A stretch of DNA of 55,220 bases from Bifidobacterium breve (GTDB lineage: Bacteria > Actinomycetota > Acidimicrobiia > Acidimicrobiales > Ilumatobacteraceae), in assembly GCA_945862045.1 (NCBI GenBank), contig CAMAWR010000012.1, positions 1 to 55,220 of the forward strand. Reading direction: 5' to 3'. Below are positions 8,488-17,340 of this stretch, piece after piece. The first letter of the stretch is position 1. The number at the start of each line of letters is the position of its first letter. The notes beneath the pieces are model-generated. The model was not told the DNA's origin. It saw only the letters and a list, made by a program, of their open reading frames with translations, and made no database searches. The translations under genes and the position numbers were made by a program.

Positions 8488-9825
8488 TCAGCCGCCGACG
8501 CGAATCGACACCATCTGGCTGGGCACGTCCCCCACGCGCACGATGCCGTCATCAGAAATTTCGAGGATGTCACCGTCTCGACTGAGCAGCACCTTGTGCT
8601 CGGGCATGCCCATTGCCATCGCATTGCGGGCATTGGCGTGCAGCATTCGATACTCGCCATGGATCGGCACCAGGTATTCGGGTTCGGTGAGGCTGATATA
8701 GGTTCGCAATTCGCCCTCTTGGGCATGGCCAGTGGCGTGCACGTCGGCAATGCCGTTGTGCACGATTTTTGCACCCTGTCGAAGCAGACCTTCGACCACC
8801 TCGTTGACGCTTGATTCATTGCCGGGAATCGTGTCCGACGAATAAATGATGGTGTCCTCGGGCCCGACCGTGAACCACCGATCACTGCCCCGCGCCAGTT
8901 GGGCCAGCACCGATTGCGACTCGCCTTGCGACCCTGTGGCGATGATGCACACCTCGTCGGGTCGGCAATCCTCGATGGCCTCTTGCTCGGCCAGATCTTG
9001 CTCGTTGATGCGCAGCAGACCGAGGTTGCGCGCCATGCGGATGTTGTTCATCATCGTTCGACCGAGCGGCACGACCAGCCGACCTTCACCGACGGCTGCA
9101 TCAGCTATCTGTTGGATGCGGTGAATGTGGCTGGCGAACGCCGTCACGGTGATGCGCTGGCTACGGTGCTCGACGAACATCGACCGCAATGTCTTGCCGA
9201 TGTGACTCTCTGATTGTGAGTACCCGGGTTCTTCGGCATTGGTGGAGTCGAGCATCAACAACCGAATGCCCTCGTTCGACGCCAGTGAGCCGAGTCGTGC
9301 CAAGTCGGTGCGCCGCTCGTCCACCGGGCTGAGGTCAATCTTGAAATCACCCGAGTGCAACACCACGCCTTGCGGGGTATGCAAGGCAACTGCAAATGTC
9401 TGCGGCATCGAGTGCGTCACCGGAATGAACTCGACATCGAACGGCCCGATTCGTCTCCGCTCGCCGTCACTGACCTTGACCAACGTCGCCCGCTGGCCAA
9501 TGTTGGCGTTAGTGACCTTGTTCTTCAGCAGTGCAAGGGTGAACTCTGAACCATAAATAGTGAGCGACATGTCGCGCAACAGATACGGGATCGCCCCGAG
9601 GTGGTCTTCGTGGCCGTGCGTGAGCACGATGCCGTCGAGTCGCTCACGGTTCTGGCGCAACCAGGTGAAGTCGGGCAGGTACACCTTGGTGATGTCGCCA
9701 CCACCACTCGGAAACATCTGCCCGCAGTCGATGAGCAAAATTCGATCATCATGTTCAATCGCCATGCAGTTGCGACCCACACCACCGAGACCACCGAGAA
9801 TTACGACACGAACGGGTTTGGCCAC
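8488..9825 (-). CDS. rnj: Ribonuclease J-family beta-CASP nuclease, short form
   Basis: This metallo-beta-lactamase/beta-CASP nuclease processes and degrades RNA (5'-3' exo and endo activity in the family). Metal ligands are present in THGHEDHLG, in VVLHSGDFKID and in the C-terminal GHAQEGELR and PIHGEYRML segments. At 445 aa it stops right after the second beta-lactamase half (near VGDVPSQMVSI). Typical bacterial RNase J has about 550 aa and a further C-terminal domain used for dimerisation. Only 34 bp separate the stop from the next gene, so that domain is absent here. It may act like the shorter archaeal-type enzymes. TACAGT 6 nt before the GTG start suggests a leaderless mRNA. Confidence 0.9.
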   Translation of the reverse strand: MAKPVRVVILGGLGGVGRNCMAIEHDDRILLIDCGQMFPSGGGDITKVYLPDFTWLRQNRERLDGIVLTHGHEDHLGAIPYLLRDMSLTIYGSEFTLALLKNKVTNANIGQRATLVKVSDGERRRIGPFDVEFIPVTHSMPQTFAVALHTPQGVVLHSGDFKIDLSPVDERRTDLARLGSLASNEGIRLLMLDSTNAEEPGYSQSESHIGKTLRSMFVEHRSQRITVTAFASHIHRIQQIADAAVGEGRLVVPLGRTMMNNIRMARNLGLLRINEQDLAEQEAIEDCRPDEVCIIATGSQGESQSVLAQLARGSDRWFTVGPEDTIIYSSDTIPGNESSVNEVVEGLLRQGAKIVHNGIADVHATGHAQEGELRTYISLTEPEYLVPIHGEYRMLHANARNAMAMGMPEHKVLLSRDGDILEISDDGIVRVGDVPSQMVSIRVGG

Positions 9826-9837
9826 TGCCCGACTGTA
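9826..9837 (-). promoter_or_regulatory. Probable leaderless -10 element of the RNase J gene
   Basis: The minus strand reads TACAGT, 6 nt, GTG. It lies in the 24-bp gap after thrB, so RNase J need not depend on thrB transcription. Confidence 0.5.
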
Positions 9838-9849
9838 CTGTCGCGCGTG

Positions 9850-10695
9850 CTAGCGAGCGCGTTCACTCATTACTGGCCCGTTCATGTCAATGTGCAGGCG
9901 ATGAATGACACCACCGCTCGGCAAGGCGCTCATCACGTCGCGTGCCCGCAGTGGGTCAACGATGCAGGCCATCGTCGGCCCCGAGCCCGACAACCAGGAG
10001 GCGTACGCCCCCGCATCGACGGCGGCACGCATTGCCCGTTTGGTATCGGGCACCATCGCCAATCGCACGTCTTGATGTAGGCGGTCGTGCGCTGCTTCGC
10101 CAAGCGCGCCGAAATCGCCGGTGACCATCGCGGCCACGAACAAAGATGATCGCGAAATGTTGAACACTGCATCGTCGAGGCTTACGGTTGGAGACAATTT
10201 TGTGCGCGATTCTTTGGTGGATGTGGTGTTCTCGGGCACCCACACCAGCACATCGGCCTGCACCGCAACCGGCACACGAATCGCGCGCTGACCGGCTGCA
10301 ACGGTCAGCCCGCCAAGGGCCGAAGCCGCAGCATTATCGGGGTGGCCTTCGAGTTCGGCCGCCACATGAAAAGCAGCAAGACGAGCGTCGAGTGAATTCG
10401 CCGCCACCACACCGTCGCGTTGGGCAATAGCCAATAACGCACCGGCCACACGGGCGGCACCGCTAAAGCCGAGGCCTCGTCCCATCGGAATGCGCTCGTG
10501 CGACCACAACCCACCGTTCCCCCCTGCGCGGGCGAAGGCCACACTCGCCGGATGATGCTGATCACACACACGAGCGTTGTTCGGTTGTTGCGAATCGGCC
10601 AGACCTGCTTCAAAGTGCAAGGTCAGTGCCAAGCCCAGCGTGTCGAAACCGGCGCCAAGATTCGCCGTGCTCGCCGGCACCGTCACACGAATCAC
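9850..10695 (-). CDS. thrB: Homoserine kinase
   Basis: This 281-aa GHMP-superfamily kinase phosphorylates homoserine on the way to threonine. The N-terminal VPASTANLGAGFDTLGLAL is the classical homoserine kinase signature. The ATP loop is IPMGRGLGFSGAARVAG (with GFSGAA where GSSAA is more common). The C-terminal motif ASWLSGSGPTMACIV is intact. No threonine synthase or homoserine dehydrogenase lies next to it. GTG at 10695 is the start; TACGCT lies 6 nt before it. Confidence 0.92.
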   Translation of the reverse strand: MIRVTVPASTANLGAGFDTLGLALTLHFEAGLADSQQPNNARVCDQHHPASVAFARAGGNGGLWSHERIPMGRGLGFSGAARVAGALLAIAQRDGVVAANSLDARLAAFHVAAELEGHPDNAAASALGGLTVAAGQRAIRVPVAVQADVLVWVPENTTSTKESRTKLSPTVSLDDAVFNISRSSLFVAAMVTGDFGALGEAAHDRLHQDVRLAMVPDTKRAMRAAVDAGAYASWLSGSGPTMACIVDPLRARDVMSALPSGGVIHRLHIDMNGPVMSERAR

Positions 10696-10707
10696 AAGTT
10701 CAGCGTA
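10696..10707 (-). promoter_or_regulatory. Probable leaderless -10 element of thrB
   Basis: The minus strand shows TACGCT, 6 nt, GTG within the 24-bp gap behind trpD. Confidence 0.45.
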
Positions 10708-10719
10708 GTTAAGACACGC

Positions 10720-11727
10720 TTATAAAACGGTTTCAGCCACGAACGCGTCGAGTGTGGCGCGGGCCGTGCCGCTGTCGATTGCAGCAACGGCGAGTATCGC
10801 ACCAGCCTGCAGGTCGCGTGCTGCGCCGGCGACCACGAGGGCCGCAGCGGCATTGAGCACCACCACATCTCGCACGGCACCGCGCACCTCGCCGTTCAGC
10901 AACCCACGCACAATGCTGGCGTTGTGCGCCGGTTCACCGCCACGTAGTTCGTCGTTGCTGGCCTGGGCAAGGTTTGCCTGGCGGGCATCAATTACCGTTT
11001 CGGTTTGTACGCGACCATCAACTGCGGCCATCACACGGTTGGGGCCGGCCAGTGACAACTCATCAAGCCCGCCGTAGCCGTGCACCACCCAGGCAGTCGT
11101 TGTGCGCGTGGCAAGTGCGTGCGCCATCGTGGTCATGCGCCGCGGGTCAGCCACCCCAACGAGCATGTGGGCTACTGGCGCCGGGTTGGCCATCGGCCCG
11201 AGCAAATTGAAAATGGTCGGCACCCCGAGTTCGCGACGAATCGGCCCCACATGGCGAAACGCCGGATGAAATGCCGGAGCAAATACGAAACCAAAACCCG
11301 TCTTTGCTACTGCGCGCGACACCTGTTCGGGTGTTTGCTCAATGCGGGCGCCGAGGGCTTCGAGCACATCGGCAGTGCCGCATTTGCTGGATGCCGAACG
11401 ATTGCCGTGCTTGCACACCGGCACCCCGGCACCCGCCACCACCAACCCCGCCATGGTCGACACATTGACCGAACCGCTGTTGTCTCCGCCGGTACCGACG
11501 ATGTCGACTGCCTTGCCCGCAATTTCAGCCGGCAGGTGAATTGGCGTGGCGGCTTCGCACACCGCCTGCAAAAATCCAGCCAGCTCGTCGGGCGTGGCGT
11601 CACGGTCGTTATACGCAATGAGCATGCGCCGAATCTCGTCGGGTGACAATTCGCCATTCAAGACACGCTGCATCAGGGCGTGGGCCTCAGTGTGGGTGCG
11701 GGGCGATGTGCCGTTGTGATTCGTCAC
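10720..11727 (-). CDS. trpD: Anthranilate phosphoribosyltransferase
   Basis: This 335-aa enzyme transfers phosphoribose from PRPP to anthranilate, the second committed step of tryptophan synthesis. It contains the PRPP loop VGTGGDNSGSVNVST, the KHGNRSASSKCGTADVLEALG segment and the INxLGP-like motif FNLLGPMANP, all at family positions. Length and domain order (small helical N-terminus, then alpha/beta core) are normal. It is isolated from other trp genes. The GTG start at 11727 has a TAGTGT hexamer 9 nt upstream, a slightly long leaderless spacing. Confidence 0.93.
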   Translation of the reverse strand: MTNHNGTSPRTHTEAHALMQRVLNGELSPDEIRRMLIAYNDRDATPDELAGFLQAVCEAATPIHLPAEIAGKAVDIVGTGGDNSGSVNVSTMAGLVVAGAGVPVCKHGNRSASSKCGTADVLEALGARIEQTPEQVSRAVAKTGFGFVFAPAFHPAFRHVGPIRRELGVPTIFNLLGPMANPAPVAHMLVGVADPRRMTTMAHALATRTTTAWVVHGYGGLDELSLAGPNRVMAAVDGRVQTETVIDARQANLAQASNDELRGGEPAHNASIVRGLLNGEVRGAVRDVVVLNAAAALVVAGAARDLQAGAILAVAAIDSGTARATLDAFVAETVL

Positions 11728-11792
11728 GACGTCAGAACACTACGGTCAACGCACGTTCAGTGCTTCGCAAAAACGCTGCACCGGTACAAACG

Positions 11793-11832
11793 AAAACCGC
11801 CGGCGGACCCACTTACGTGGGCCCGCCGGCGG
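11793..11832 (-). terminator. Rho-independent terminator of the fasciclin gene
   Basis: A 16-bp inverted repeat (11797-11812 with 11817-11832, one mismatch) closes a 4-nt TTAC loop. On the minus strand it is followed directly by TTTT, then CGTTTGT. It lies 29 bp beyond the fasciclin stop, so it fits that gene. Confidence 0.85.
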
Positions 11833-11861
11833 CTGGTAACAACCAGTTTCGGTAGAACGAT

Positions 11862-12404
11862 TTAGAGCTTGCTCAAGTCCACGGTTGGTGGCACGATGAC
11901 GGCATCAATGACGTGAATCACGCCGTTGCTTGCTGCCACGTCGGCTGCAATCACTGTGGCGCCATTGACCATTACGCCCATGTCGGTGGTGAGAGCAACT
12001 GTCGAACCTTCGACTGTCGCCACATCGCCAGCTTTAATGTCGGTTGACATGACCATTCCAGGCACGACGTGATAGGTGAGGATCGCAGTCAAGACTGCAA
12101 CGTTCTCTGGCAAGAGCAACTTCGCGAGCAAGCCCTCTGGCAGCGCGGCAAACGCAGCTTCAGTTGGGGCGAACACGGTGAATGGCCCGGCACCTTGCAG
12201 AGTTTCTACCAAGCCGGCTGCTGTCAGTGCGGCAACGAGTGTGGCGAAATCCGGGTTACCGACAGCAACCGCGACGATGTCGCCAGCGGCGACTTCTTCG
12301 GCAACGGCGTCTTCGGCAACTGTGTCTTCTGATGCCGTGTCGTCAGAGCCACACGCTGCGAGCGTGAGTGCTGCTGCGATGGCAACTGCAAATACTTTCT
12401 TCAT
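11862..12404 (-). CDS. Fasciclin-domain lipoprotein
   Basis: This 180-aa exported lipoprotein starts with a short basic N-terminus, a hydrophobic helix and the lipobox LAAC (Cys near residue 18). An acidic Ala/Glu/Asp-rich linker of about 25 residues follows. The remainder is one FAS1 (fasciclin) domain with the H1 motif [17 protein letters not shown] and the H2-like YHVVPG. Such proteins mediate surface adhesion in other bacteria; the role here is inferred. The ATG at 12404 is fixed by a good Shine-Dalgarno (AAAGGAAA) and the signal peptide. A strong terminator follows. Confidence 0.9.
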   Translation of the reverse strand: MKKVFAVAIAAALTLAACGSDDTASEDTVAEDAVAEEVAAGDIVAVAVGNPDFATLVAALTAAGLVETLQGAGPFTVFAPTEAAFAALPEGLLAKLLLPENVAVLTAILTYHVVPGMVMSTDIKAGDVATVEGSTVALTTDMGVMVNGATVIAADVAASNGVIHVIDAVIVPPTVDLSKL

Positions 12405-12548
12405 GATGTTTCCTTTGTTTGGGGGTCGTACGGCGAAATGCCGACTTCTGTACCTTGAAGGGAATAGCACCCTTGTTCTGCCACATCGGCGGAGACAAAA
12501 GACACACAATCGTGCGAATGCACGATAAGCAACGCTGCTATGCCCTAC

Positions 12549-12726
12549 GCATCATTGCGCAGGTCGGTAAGTAATTCACCCACCGTGAAGTCGGGCAATT
12601 CCATCGCTCTTTGGGTAATGTCTCGACTTGTGCAGGTGTGAAATCAAAGCGCAAATAATGCACCGCGGCAGTGATCGTGTCACGCATGAGACCTTCTGCG
12701 TGCCGCTCGTCGACGAATCCCCACAC
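12549..12726 (-). pseudogene. Decayed 3' end of a DUF3501 gene; left copy of a direct repeat
   Basis: This 178-bp stretch is a second copy of the 3' end of the DUF3501 gene at 23499-24110, in the same orientation. The first 60 bases (12549-12608 against 23503-23562) differ at three positions. The next 40 bases of the intact gene (23563-23602) are missing here, which shifts the frame. Similarity then continues to about 12726 with scattered changes. No start codon or N-terminal part exists nearby, so it cannot make a working protein. It marks the left border of the AT-rich island. Confidence 0.85.
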
Positions 12727-13180
12727 ATTCCTATTGTCATGACTTCGCAGGCAAACTTTTCAGCCCCTCAATGAGGGATTCTGGGTGGTGCGTGTCCGGC
12801 GTATCACGGGCGAATGCGCTGCAGGACGACGAAACTCCGCTTTTATGCCCTGCCACGCGGTGTTCAGCCGCGTGTATCCGCACCGTCGCAATGACTGGCT
12901 CGGCTCAACCAGCACGGAGAAAGCGGTGAGACGTCCCCGCTATGACAGTCCGATACTCAAGATCCACCGCCCGCGCCGACCACTCGCGTGCAGCACTGCT
13001 GTTACTCAGATTTGGCGTCATGCCCTCATGTGAACTGGACCACAAACTATCAACGGTGCTGGCAATTCGAGTATTTGCCTCGGGGGCCGTCACGCAGATT
13101 CGCTTAACGAGGTTCCCTTGGCATTTGCTGAACTTGGGCGCATCCGATTAGGGTTCAGTTTCTATGAAATGAGGCACACC
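12727..13180. other. Gene-poor left edge of the island
   Basis: About 450 bp between the repeat remnant and the P450 start contain no reading frame with a recognisable domain on either strand. The only small structure noted is an interrupted palindrome (CCCTCA-A-TGAGGG) at 12765-12777. The base composition is closer to the GC-rich chromosome than to the island genes. It may be eroded sequence of a former element end. A promoter for the P450 operon should lie near 13100-13175, but I see no convincing one. Confidence 0.5.
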
Positions 13181-14383
13181 GTGGTGACCGAACCAAACAT
13201 GTTGTCCCCTGAGTTCGAAAAAGATCCGAACCCCATTTTTGAGGTTTTTCGCGAACAGTTTCCCGTCTATCTTGACAAAACCATCAATACGTATGTCCTC
13301 AGTCGCTACGAAGACGTGGAACATGTATTTAAGTCCAAAGACTTTACGTCTGACAACTATTCCTGGCAGCTCGAACCAGTGCATGGTCGAACGATTCTGC
13401 AAATGGAAGGACGCGAGCACTCGGTGCACCGAGGCCTCATCCAGCCGGCGTTTCGGGGCAGTGAACTCACCGAGAAGTTTTTCCCAGTCATCACCCAAAA
13501 TGCGAGTTCACTCATTGCCAAATTCGCCAAAAACGGCGAGGTTGATTTAGTTGATCAGTTTTCGCTGCGATTCCCAATCAATGTCATCGTCGACATGCTT
13601 GGTCTCGACAAAAGCAATCATGATCGTTTTAACAGTTGGTATCACTCAATCATGGCCTTCTTGTCAAACCTGTCAGGAGATGAAAAAGTGACAGCCGACG
13701 GATTGAAGACAAAAGACGAGTTGCGTGAGTACATGCTCCCCATCATTGCCGAACGTCGCAGCAACCCCAAAGACGACCTGTTATCGACTCTCTGCACCGC
13801 CCAGATCGACGGCGAAATGATGTCGGATGAGGAGATCAAGGCGTTCGTCAGTTTGCTCCTCGTTGCGGGTGGCGAAACCACCGATAAGGCAATGGCGAAC
13901 ATGTTCCTCAATCTGATTGATAATCCCGAGCAGATGAAGGCCGTCCGCGAAGATCGATCGCTGCTGTCCAATGCCTTTGCCGAAACCCTCCGTCACTCGC
14001 CTCCCGTGCAGATGATCATGCGCCAATCGGCGGTGGAGGTCGAATTCCATGGAGTAAAAATCCCAGCGGGCTCAACGATCACGTTGCTACTCGCGGCTGC
14101 GAACCGCGACCCGCGAAAATATGACAATCCGGAAAAGTTCGACATCAGCCGCAAAGATATGGCTTTTGACCGCGCTTTTACGGCGGCAGCCAACCACTCT
14201 GGTTTTGCCCTCGGTAGGCACTTTTGTGTCGGCGCCATGCTCTCCAAAGCGGAGGTAGAGATTGGTGCAAATCTGCTGCTAGATGCCATGAACGACATCT
14301 CATTCGCCGCTCCGCCCAAGCCGAGTGGGGTTTTTACCCGGTCCCCCAAGAAATTGAATTTGCGCTTTCAACCTGCGAAATAG
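13181..14383 (+). CDS. Cytochrome P450 (island)
   Basis: This 400-aa soluble bacterial class P450 is a monooxygenase that would hydroxylate a small hydrophobic substrate. It has the I-helix oxygen motif AGGETTD, the K-helix ExxR (ETLRHSP) and the heme loop FALGRHFCVG with the cysteine ligand at residue 349. The GTG at 13181 is preferred because ATGAGG, a reasonable ribosome site, lies 6-7 nt upstream. No ferredoxin or ferredoxin reductase is encoded in the island, so redox partners must come from elsewhere. It is the first gene of a run P450-SDR-SnoaL-ligase-monooxygenase on one strand. The substrate is unknown. Confidence 0.93.
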   Translation: MVTEPNMLSPEFEKDPNPIFEVFREQFPVYLDKTINTYVLSRYEDVEHVFKSKDFTSDNYSWQLEPVHGRTILQMEGREHSVHRGLIQPAFRGSELTEKFFPVITQNASSLIAKFAKNGEVDLVDQFSLRFPINVIVDMLGLDKSNHDRFNSWYHSIMAFLSNLSGDEKVTADGLKTKDELREYMLPIIAERRSNPKDDLLSTLCTAQIDGEMMSDEEIKAFVSLLLVAGGETTDKAMANMFLNLIDNPEQMKAVREDRSLLSNAFAETLRHSPPVQMIMRQSAVEVEFHGVKIPAGSTITLLLAAANRDPRKYDNPEKFDISRKDMAFDRAFTAAANHSGFALGRHFCVGAMLSKAEVEIGANLLLDAMNDISFAAPPKPSGVFTRSPKKLNLRFQPAK

Positions 14384-14419
14384 TACGGTCATCGATACAC
14401 CAAAGAAGAGGAGAAATTT

Positions 14420-15229
14420 ATGAGCGTCAAGGATCTTCGATTCGTGATTACCGGAAGTGGAACTGGCATTGGGCGCGCAACTGCGCAAGTAGCAGCAGCC
14501 AAAGGCGCAAAAATAATGGTGAGTGACCTTAATGATGCGAATGGCAAGCAGGTTGCTGAAGATATTCGCAAATCGGGTGGTGCTGCGGAATATTTTCATT
14601 GTGACGTCACCAACCCGCAGGAAGTCGAAGCCTTGATGAAGGCAACAGCCGATGCGTTCGGCGGCATCGACGTGCTGCATAACAACGCGGGAATTCATGA
14701 AACAGCCTTGGCGCCAGCCGACCAATGCAACATCGAAGGTATGCCTCTCGAAGTCTTCCGCAAGGTACTTGAAGTAAATGCAGTAGGGCCTTGGCTTTGC
14801 ACAAAATATGCGCTGCCCTACCTTAAAAAGAGCGAGAACGCGTCTGTCATCAATGCAGCATCAACCGGAAGCCAGTCGGGTTACCCGAACAATTCTGCGT
14901 ACGGAACGTCCAAGGGCGGAATTCGGCTTCAGACGCAGAATCTTGCCGTAGACCTTGCCAAATACAAGATTCGAGTGAACTGCTATGGCCCGACTGCAAT
15001 CGCAACCGACATGGTCACGAACTTCGTCAAACAGTCACCAGATCCGGTCGCGTTTGAAAAAGCATTGATCGCAACGAGCTTGATTCCACGTTTGGGCAGG
15101 CCCGAGGAGGTCGCCGAGTTGGTCTGCTTCTTGGCCAGCAAAGAATCTGGCTTCATCAATGCTGCATACATCCTCATTGACGGCGGTTCCCTCGCCTGGC
15201 GCGGCTCTGCTGATCAAATAGGTTTGTAG
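14420..15229 (+). CDS. SDR-family alcohol dehydrogenase (island)
   Basis: This 269-aa classical short-chain dehydrogenase carries the NAD(P) loop TGSGTGIG at residues 11-18, NNAG near 92 and the catalytic Ser plus YGTSK (Tyr/Lys) near 159-163. The aspartate after the second strand (VSDLND) suggests preference for NAD. The start has a strong site (AGGAG, 8 nt upstream). It sits 36 bp after the P450, so the likely role is oxidation of the alcohol that the P450 makes to a ketone. This is inference from order and family. Confidence 0.92.
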   Translation: MSVKDLRFVITGSGTGIGRATAQVAAAKGAKIMVSDLNDANGKQVAEDIRKSGGAAEYFHCDVTNPQEVEALMKATADAFGGIDVLHNNAGIHETALAPADQCNIEGMPLEVFRKVLEVNAVGPWLCTKYALPYLKKSENASVINAASTGSQSGYPNNSAYGTSKGGIRLQTQNLAVDLAKYKIRVNCYGPTAIATDMVTNFVKQSPDPVAFEKALIATSLIPRLGRPEEVAELVCFLASKESGFINAAYILIDGGSLAWRGSADQIGL

Positions 15230-15285
15230 TTCGCCCTTCGAGTCTCCGATAGAAATTCAACACACAAAACGAAAGAGAGAAAGCC

Positions 15286-15690
15286 ATGGCAGACAAGCAA
15301 GCGGTAACCGAACTCCTCAATAAGGGTGGTTGGGCTTACGACACACCGGACGTCAACTTCTTGGCAGACATGTTCACCGAGGACGGTCAATTCGATCTTC
15401 AAATCCAAAAAAATGATGTGATCAAGTTCGCCGGTCGCGCGAATATCCGCTCTTTGTATGAAAACTCGCTCGCAACACAGACCGATCAGCGACGCCACAT
15501 TGTCACTAATCTCTTTTTTGCCGACGAAAAAGACAACTCAATCACTGCGACTTCGTATCTGGTGCTCGTTGCAATTGCCGACGGCCAGCTCAAAGTCTTG
15601 TCGACTGGTGTCTACACAGACAAGGTTGTCAAAGATGGAAACCAGTGGCGTATCAACCACCGCTTTTTGTACCTCGATCTCCCGTACTAA
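15286..15690 (+). CDS. SnoaL-like / NTF2-fold protein (island)
   Basis: This 134-aa protein has the cone-shaped NTF2 (SnoaL-like) fold pattern: an N-terminal helix, YDTPDVNFLADMFTEDGQFDL as the conserved A-D-x-F-x-x-D-x-x-F region, and a curved sheet ending WRINHRFLYLDLPY. Related proteins act as isomerases, hydratases or small-molecule cyclases, and some are only binding proteins. It has no cofactor motif. A GA-rich ribosome site precedes the ATG. Its position between the SDR and the CoA ligase suggests action on a pathway intermediate, but the reaction cannot be told from sequence. Confidence 0.85.
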   Translation: MADKQAVTELLNKGGWAYDTPDVNFLADMFTEDGQFDLQIQKNDVIKFAGRANIRSLYENSLATQTDQRRHIVTNLFFADEKDNSITATSYLVLVAIADGQLKVLSTGVYTDKVVKDGNQWRINHRFLYLDLPY

Positions 15691-15755
15691 GGCTTCGCCC
15701 AACAACCTTTCCGAATGCCTCCGTGCGTTCGGTTTAATGTGAAAATGAGAACTCC

Positions 15756-17315
15756 ATGAATCTCGGACTGATACCGCAAAAATGGGCACGACAGACGCCC
15801 GACCGCATCGCCATCATCGACTCAACTTCCGAACAACAGATCAACTTCAAAGACTTGGATAAGCGCGTTCGCCAGCTTGCCAACGCCCTGCTGTCGATTG
15901 GTCTTCAAAAAGGTGACAGAGTCGCCGCGCTCAGTCAAAATTCAATTGAATACGTGACTATTTATTTTGCCTGTGCACGAGTTGGGCTGGTCGTGCAACC
16001 GATGAATTGGCGGCTCTCGGCGGCCGAGCTGTCCAAAATCATCGGCAATGGCGAACCCAAGGTGTTCATAACTCAAGGCCAATTCACCAAGGTCGCAACC
16101 GAGCTGGCTGGAATGGTTGACAGTGTTGACCACTGGCTGGAATACGGCAAGGGTGGTAACGACTCGTATGAAACTCTGACCTCCGCGGCTGCCGATACTG
16201 AGCCGCCTGCTGCAGACTCAGTCGGTGGCGATGACCCAATTTTCATTCTTTACACGGGTGGCACAACGGGCGAATCCAAGGGTGCACTGCACTCCCATGC
16301 AAGCGTTTATTTCGGGATGCTCAATCAAACGGTCGCTGAACGAATCGTGCCCAGCGACGTGTACATGTTGACCGGTCAGATGTTTCATATACCGATCGTG
16401 CTCGCACTCAACTACCTTTCCCACGGTTGCCCGTTGGTCCTCATGAACTTTGATGCAAAATTGGCCCTTGAGTTGATTCAAAAACACAAAGTGTCGGCTT
16501 TTTTGGGTGTCACCACCATGCTCAATTGGATGATGGCTGTCGACAAGTTTGAAACCTACGACTTGACCAGCCTGCGAAACATCCAATACGGCGGTGGCCC
16601 CATGCCTTCACGTGTAATTCAAGAAGCGATGAAGAAGCTCCCGTGCACGATGATTCAGGGATATGGCCAAACCGAGGGCACGACGATGACATTCCTTTCC
16701 CAAGAGGACCACATCAATGCCGTAAAAAATGATATCCATCCAGAACGACTTAAATCGTGTGGCCGAGAAGGCTTCGTCACTTCTGTGCGAGTAGTCGACG
16801 AAAAAGGTAACGACGTGCCTTGTGACGGCAAGACTGCAGGCGAAGTTGTCATTAAGTCCCCCGCCAACATGGTCGGCTACTTCCGTCGGCCCGACCTTAC
16901 CGAAAAAACTATCCGCAACGGATGGATGTGGACAGGTGATATTGCGACAATGGATTCTGATCGCTACGTATTCATCGTCGACCGCTCAAAAGACATGATT
17001 ATTTCGGGTGGCGAAAATATCTACTCGGTGCAAGTCGAAGAGGCCATCTCTCGTCACGAGGCCGTACTCGAATGTGCAGTCATTGGTATACCCGATGAGG
17101 TGTGGGGGGAATCCGTCAAGGCATTCGTCGTGCTGAAGCCAGGAATGTCGGCCACAGAAGACGAGATCATCGCGACGGCGAAGGCCAATCTTGCCAGTTA
17201 CCAAAAACCCCGAAGTGTCGAATTTATTGATGCGCTTCCCAAAGCAGTTACCGGAAAGATTCTGAAGCGTGAACTCCGTGGCAAGTACTGGAAAACGAAC
17301 GAGCGTCAGGTTTAG
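15756..17315 (+). CDS. Acyl-CoA synthetase, AMP-binding (island)
   Basis: This 519-aa ANL-superfamily ligase activates a carboxylic acid to its CoA thioester through an acyl-adenylate. It has the P-loop ILYTGGTTGESKG near residue 165, the GYGQTEG motif near 300, WTGDIATMD near 393 and the C-terminal catalytic lysine in KAVTGKILKREL. It is full length for the FadD/medium-chain group. In the island context it would activate an acid produced after ring opening, feeding beta-oxidation. The true acid substrate is unknown. Its stop lies 25 bp before the next start. Confidence 0.93.
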   Translation: MNLGLIPQKWARQTPDRIAIIDSTSEQQINFKDLDKRVRQLANALLSIGLQKGDRVAALSQNSIEYVTIYFACARVGLVVQPMNWRLSAAELSKIIGNGEPKVFITQGQFTKVATELAGMVDSVDHWLEYGKGGNDSYETLTSAAADTEPPAADSVGGDDPIFILYTGGTTGESKGALHSHASVYFGMLNQTVAERIVPSDVYMLTGQMFHIPIVLALNYLSHGCPLVLMNFDAKLALELIQKHKVSAFLGVTTMLNWMMAVDKFETYDLTSLRNIQYGGGPMPSRVIQEAMKKLPCTMIQGYGQTEGTTMTFLSQEDHINAVKNDIHPERLKSCGREGFVTSVRVVDEKGNDVPCDGKTAGEVVIKSPANMVGYFRRPDLTEKTIRNGWMWTGDIATMDSDRYVFIVDRSKDMIISGGENIYSVQVEEAISRHEAVLECAVIGIPDEVWGESVKAFVVLKPGMSATEDEIIATAKANLASYQKPRSVEFIDALPKAVTGKILKRELRGKYWKTNERQV

Positions 17316-17340
17316 TCAGAACAGCACTAAGGGGAACTCA

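Noticed and set aside
12785-13033. 82-codon frame in the island's left edge
   Set aside because: No ribosome site, no domain, Arg/Ser/Pro-rich composition; an opposing frame of equal quality exists.
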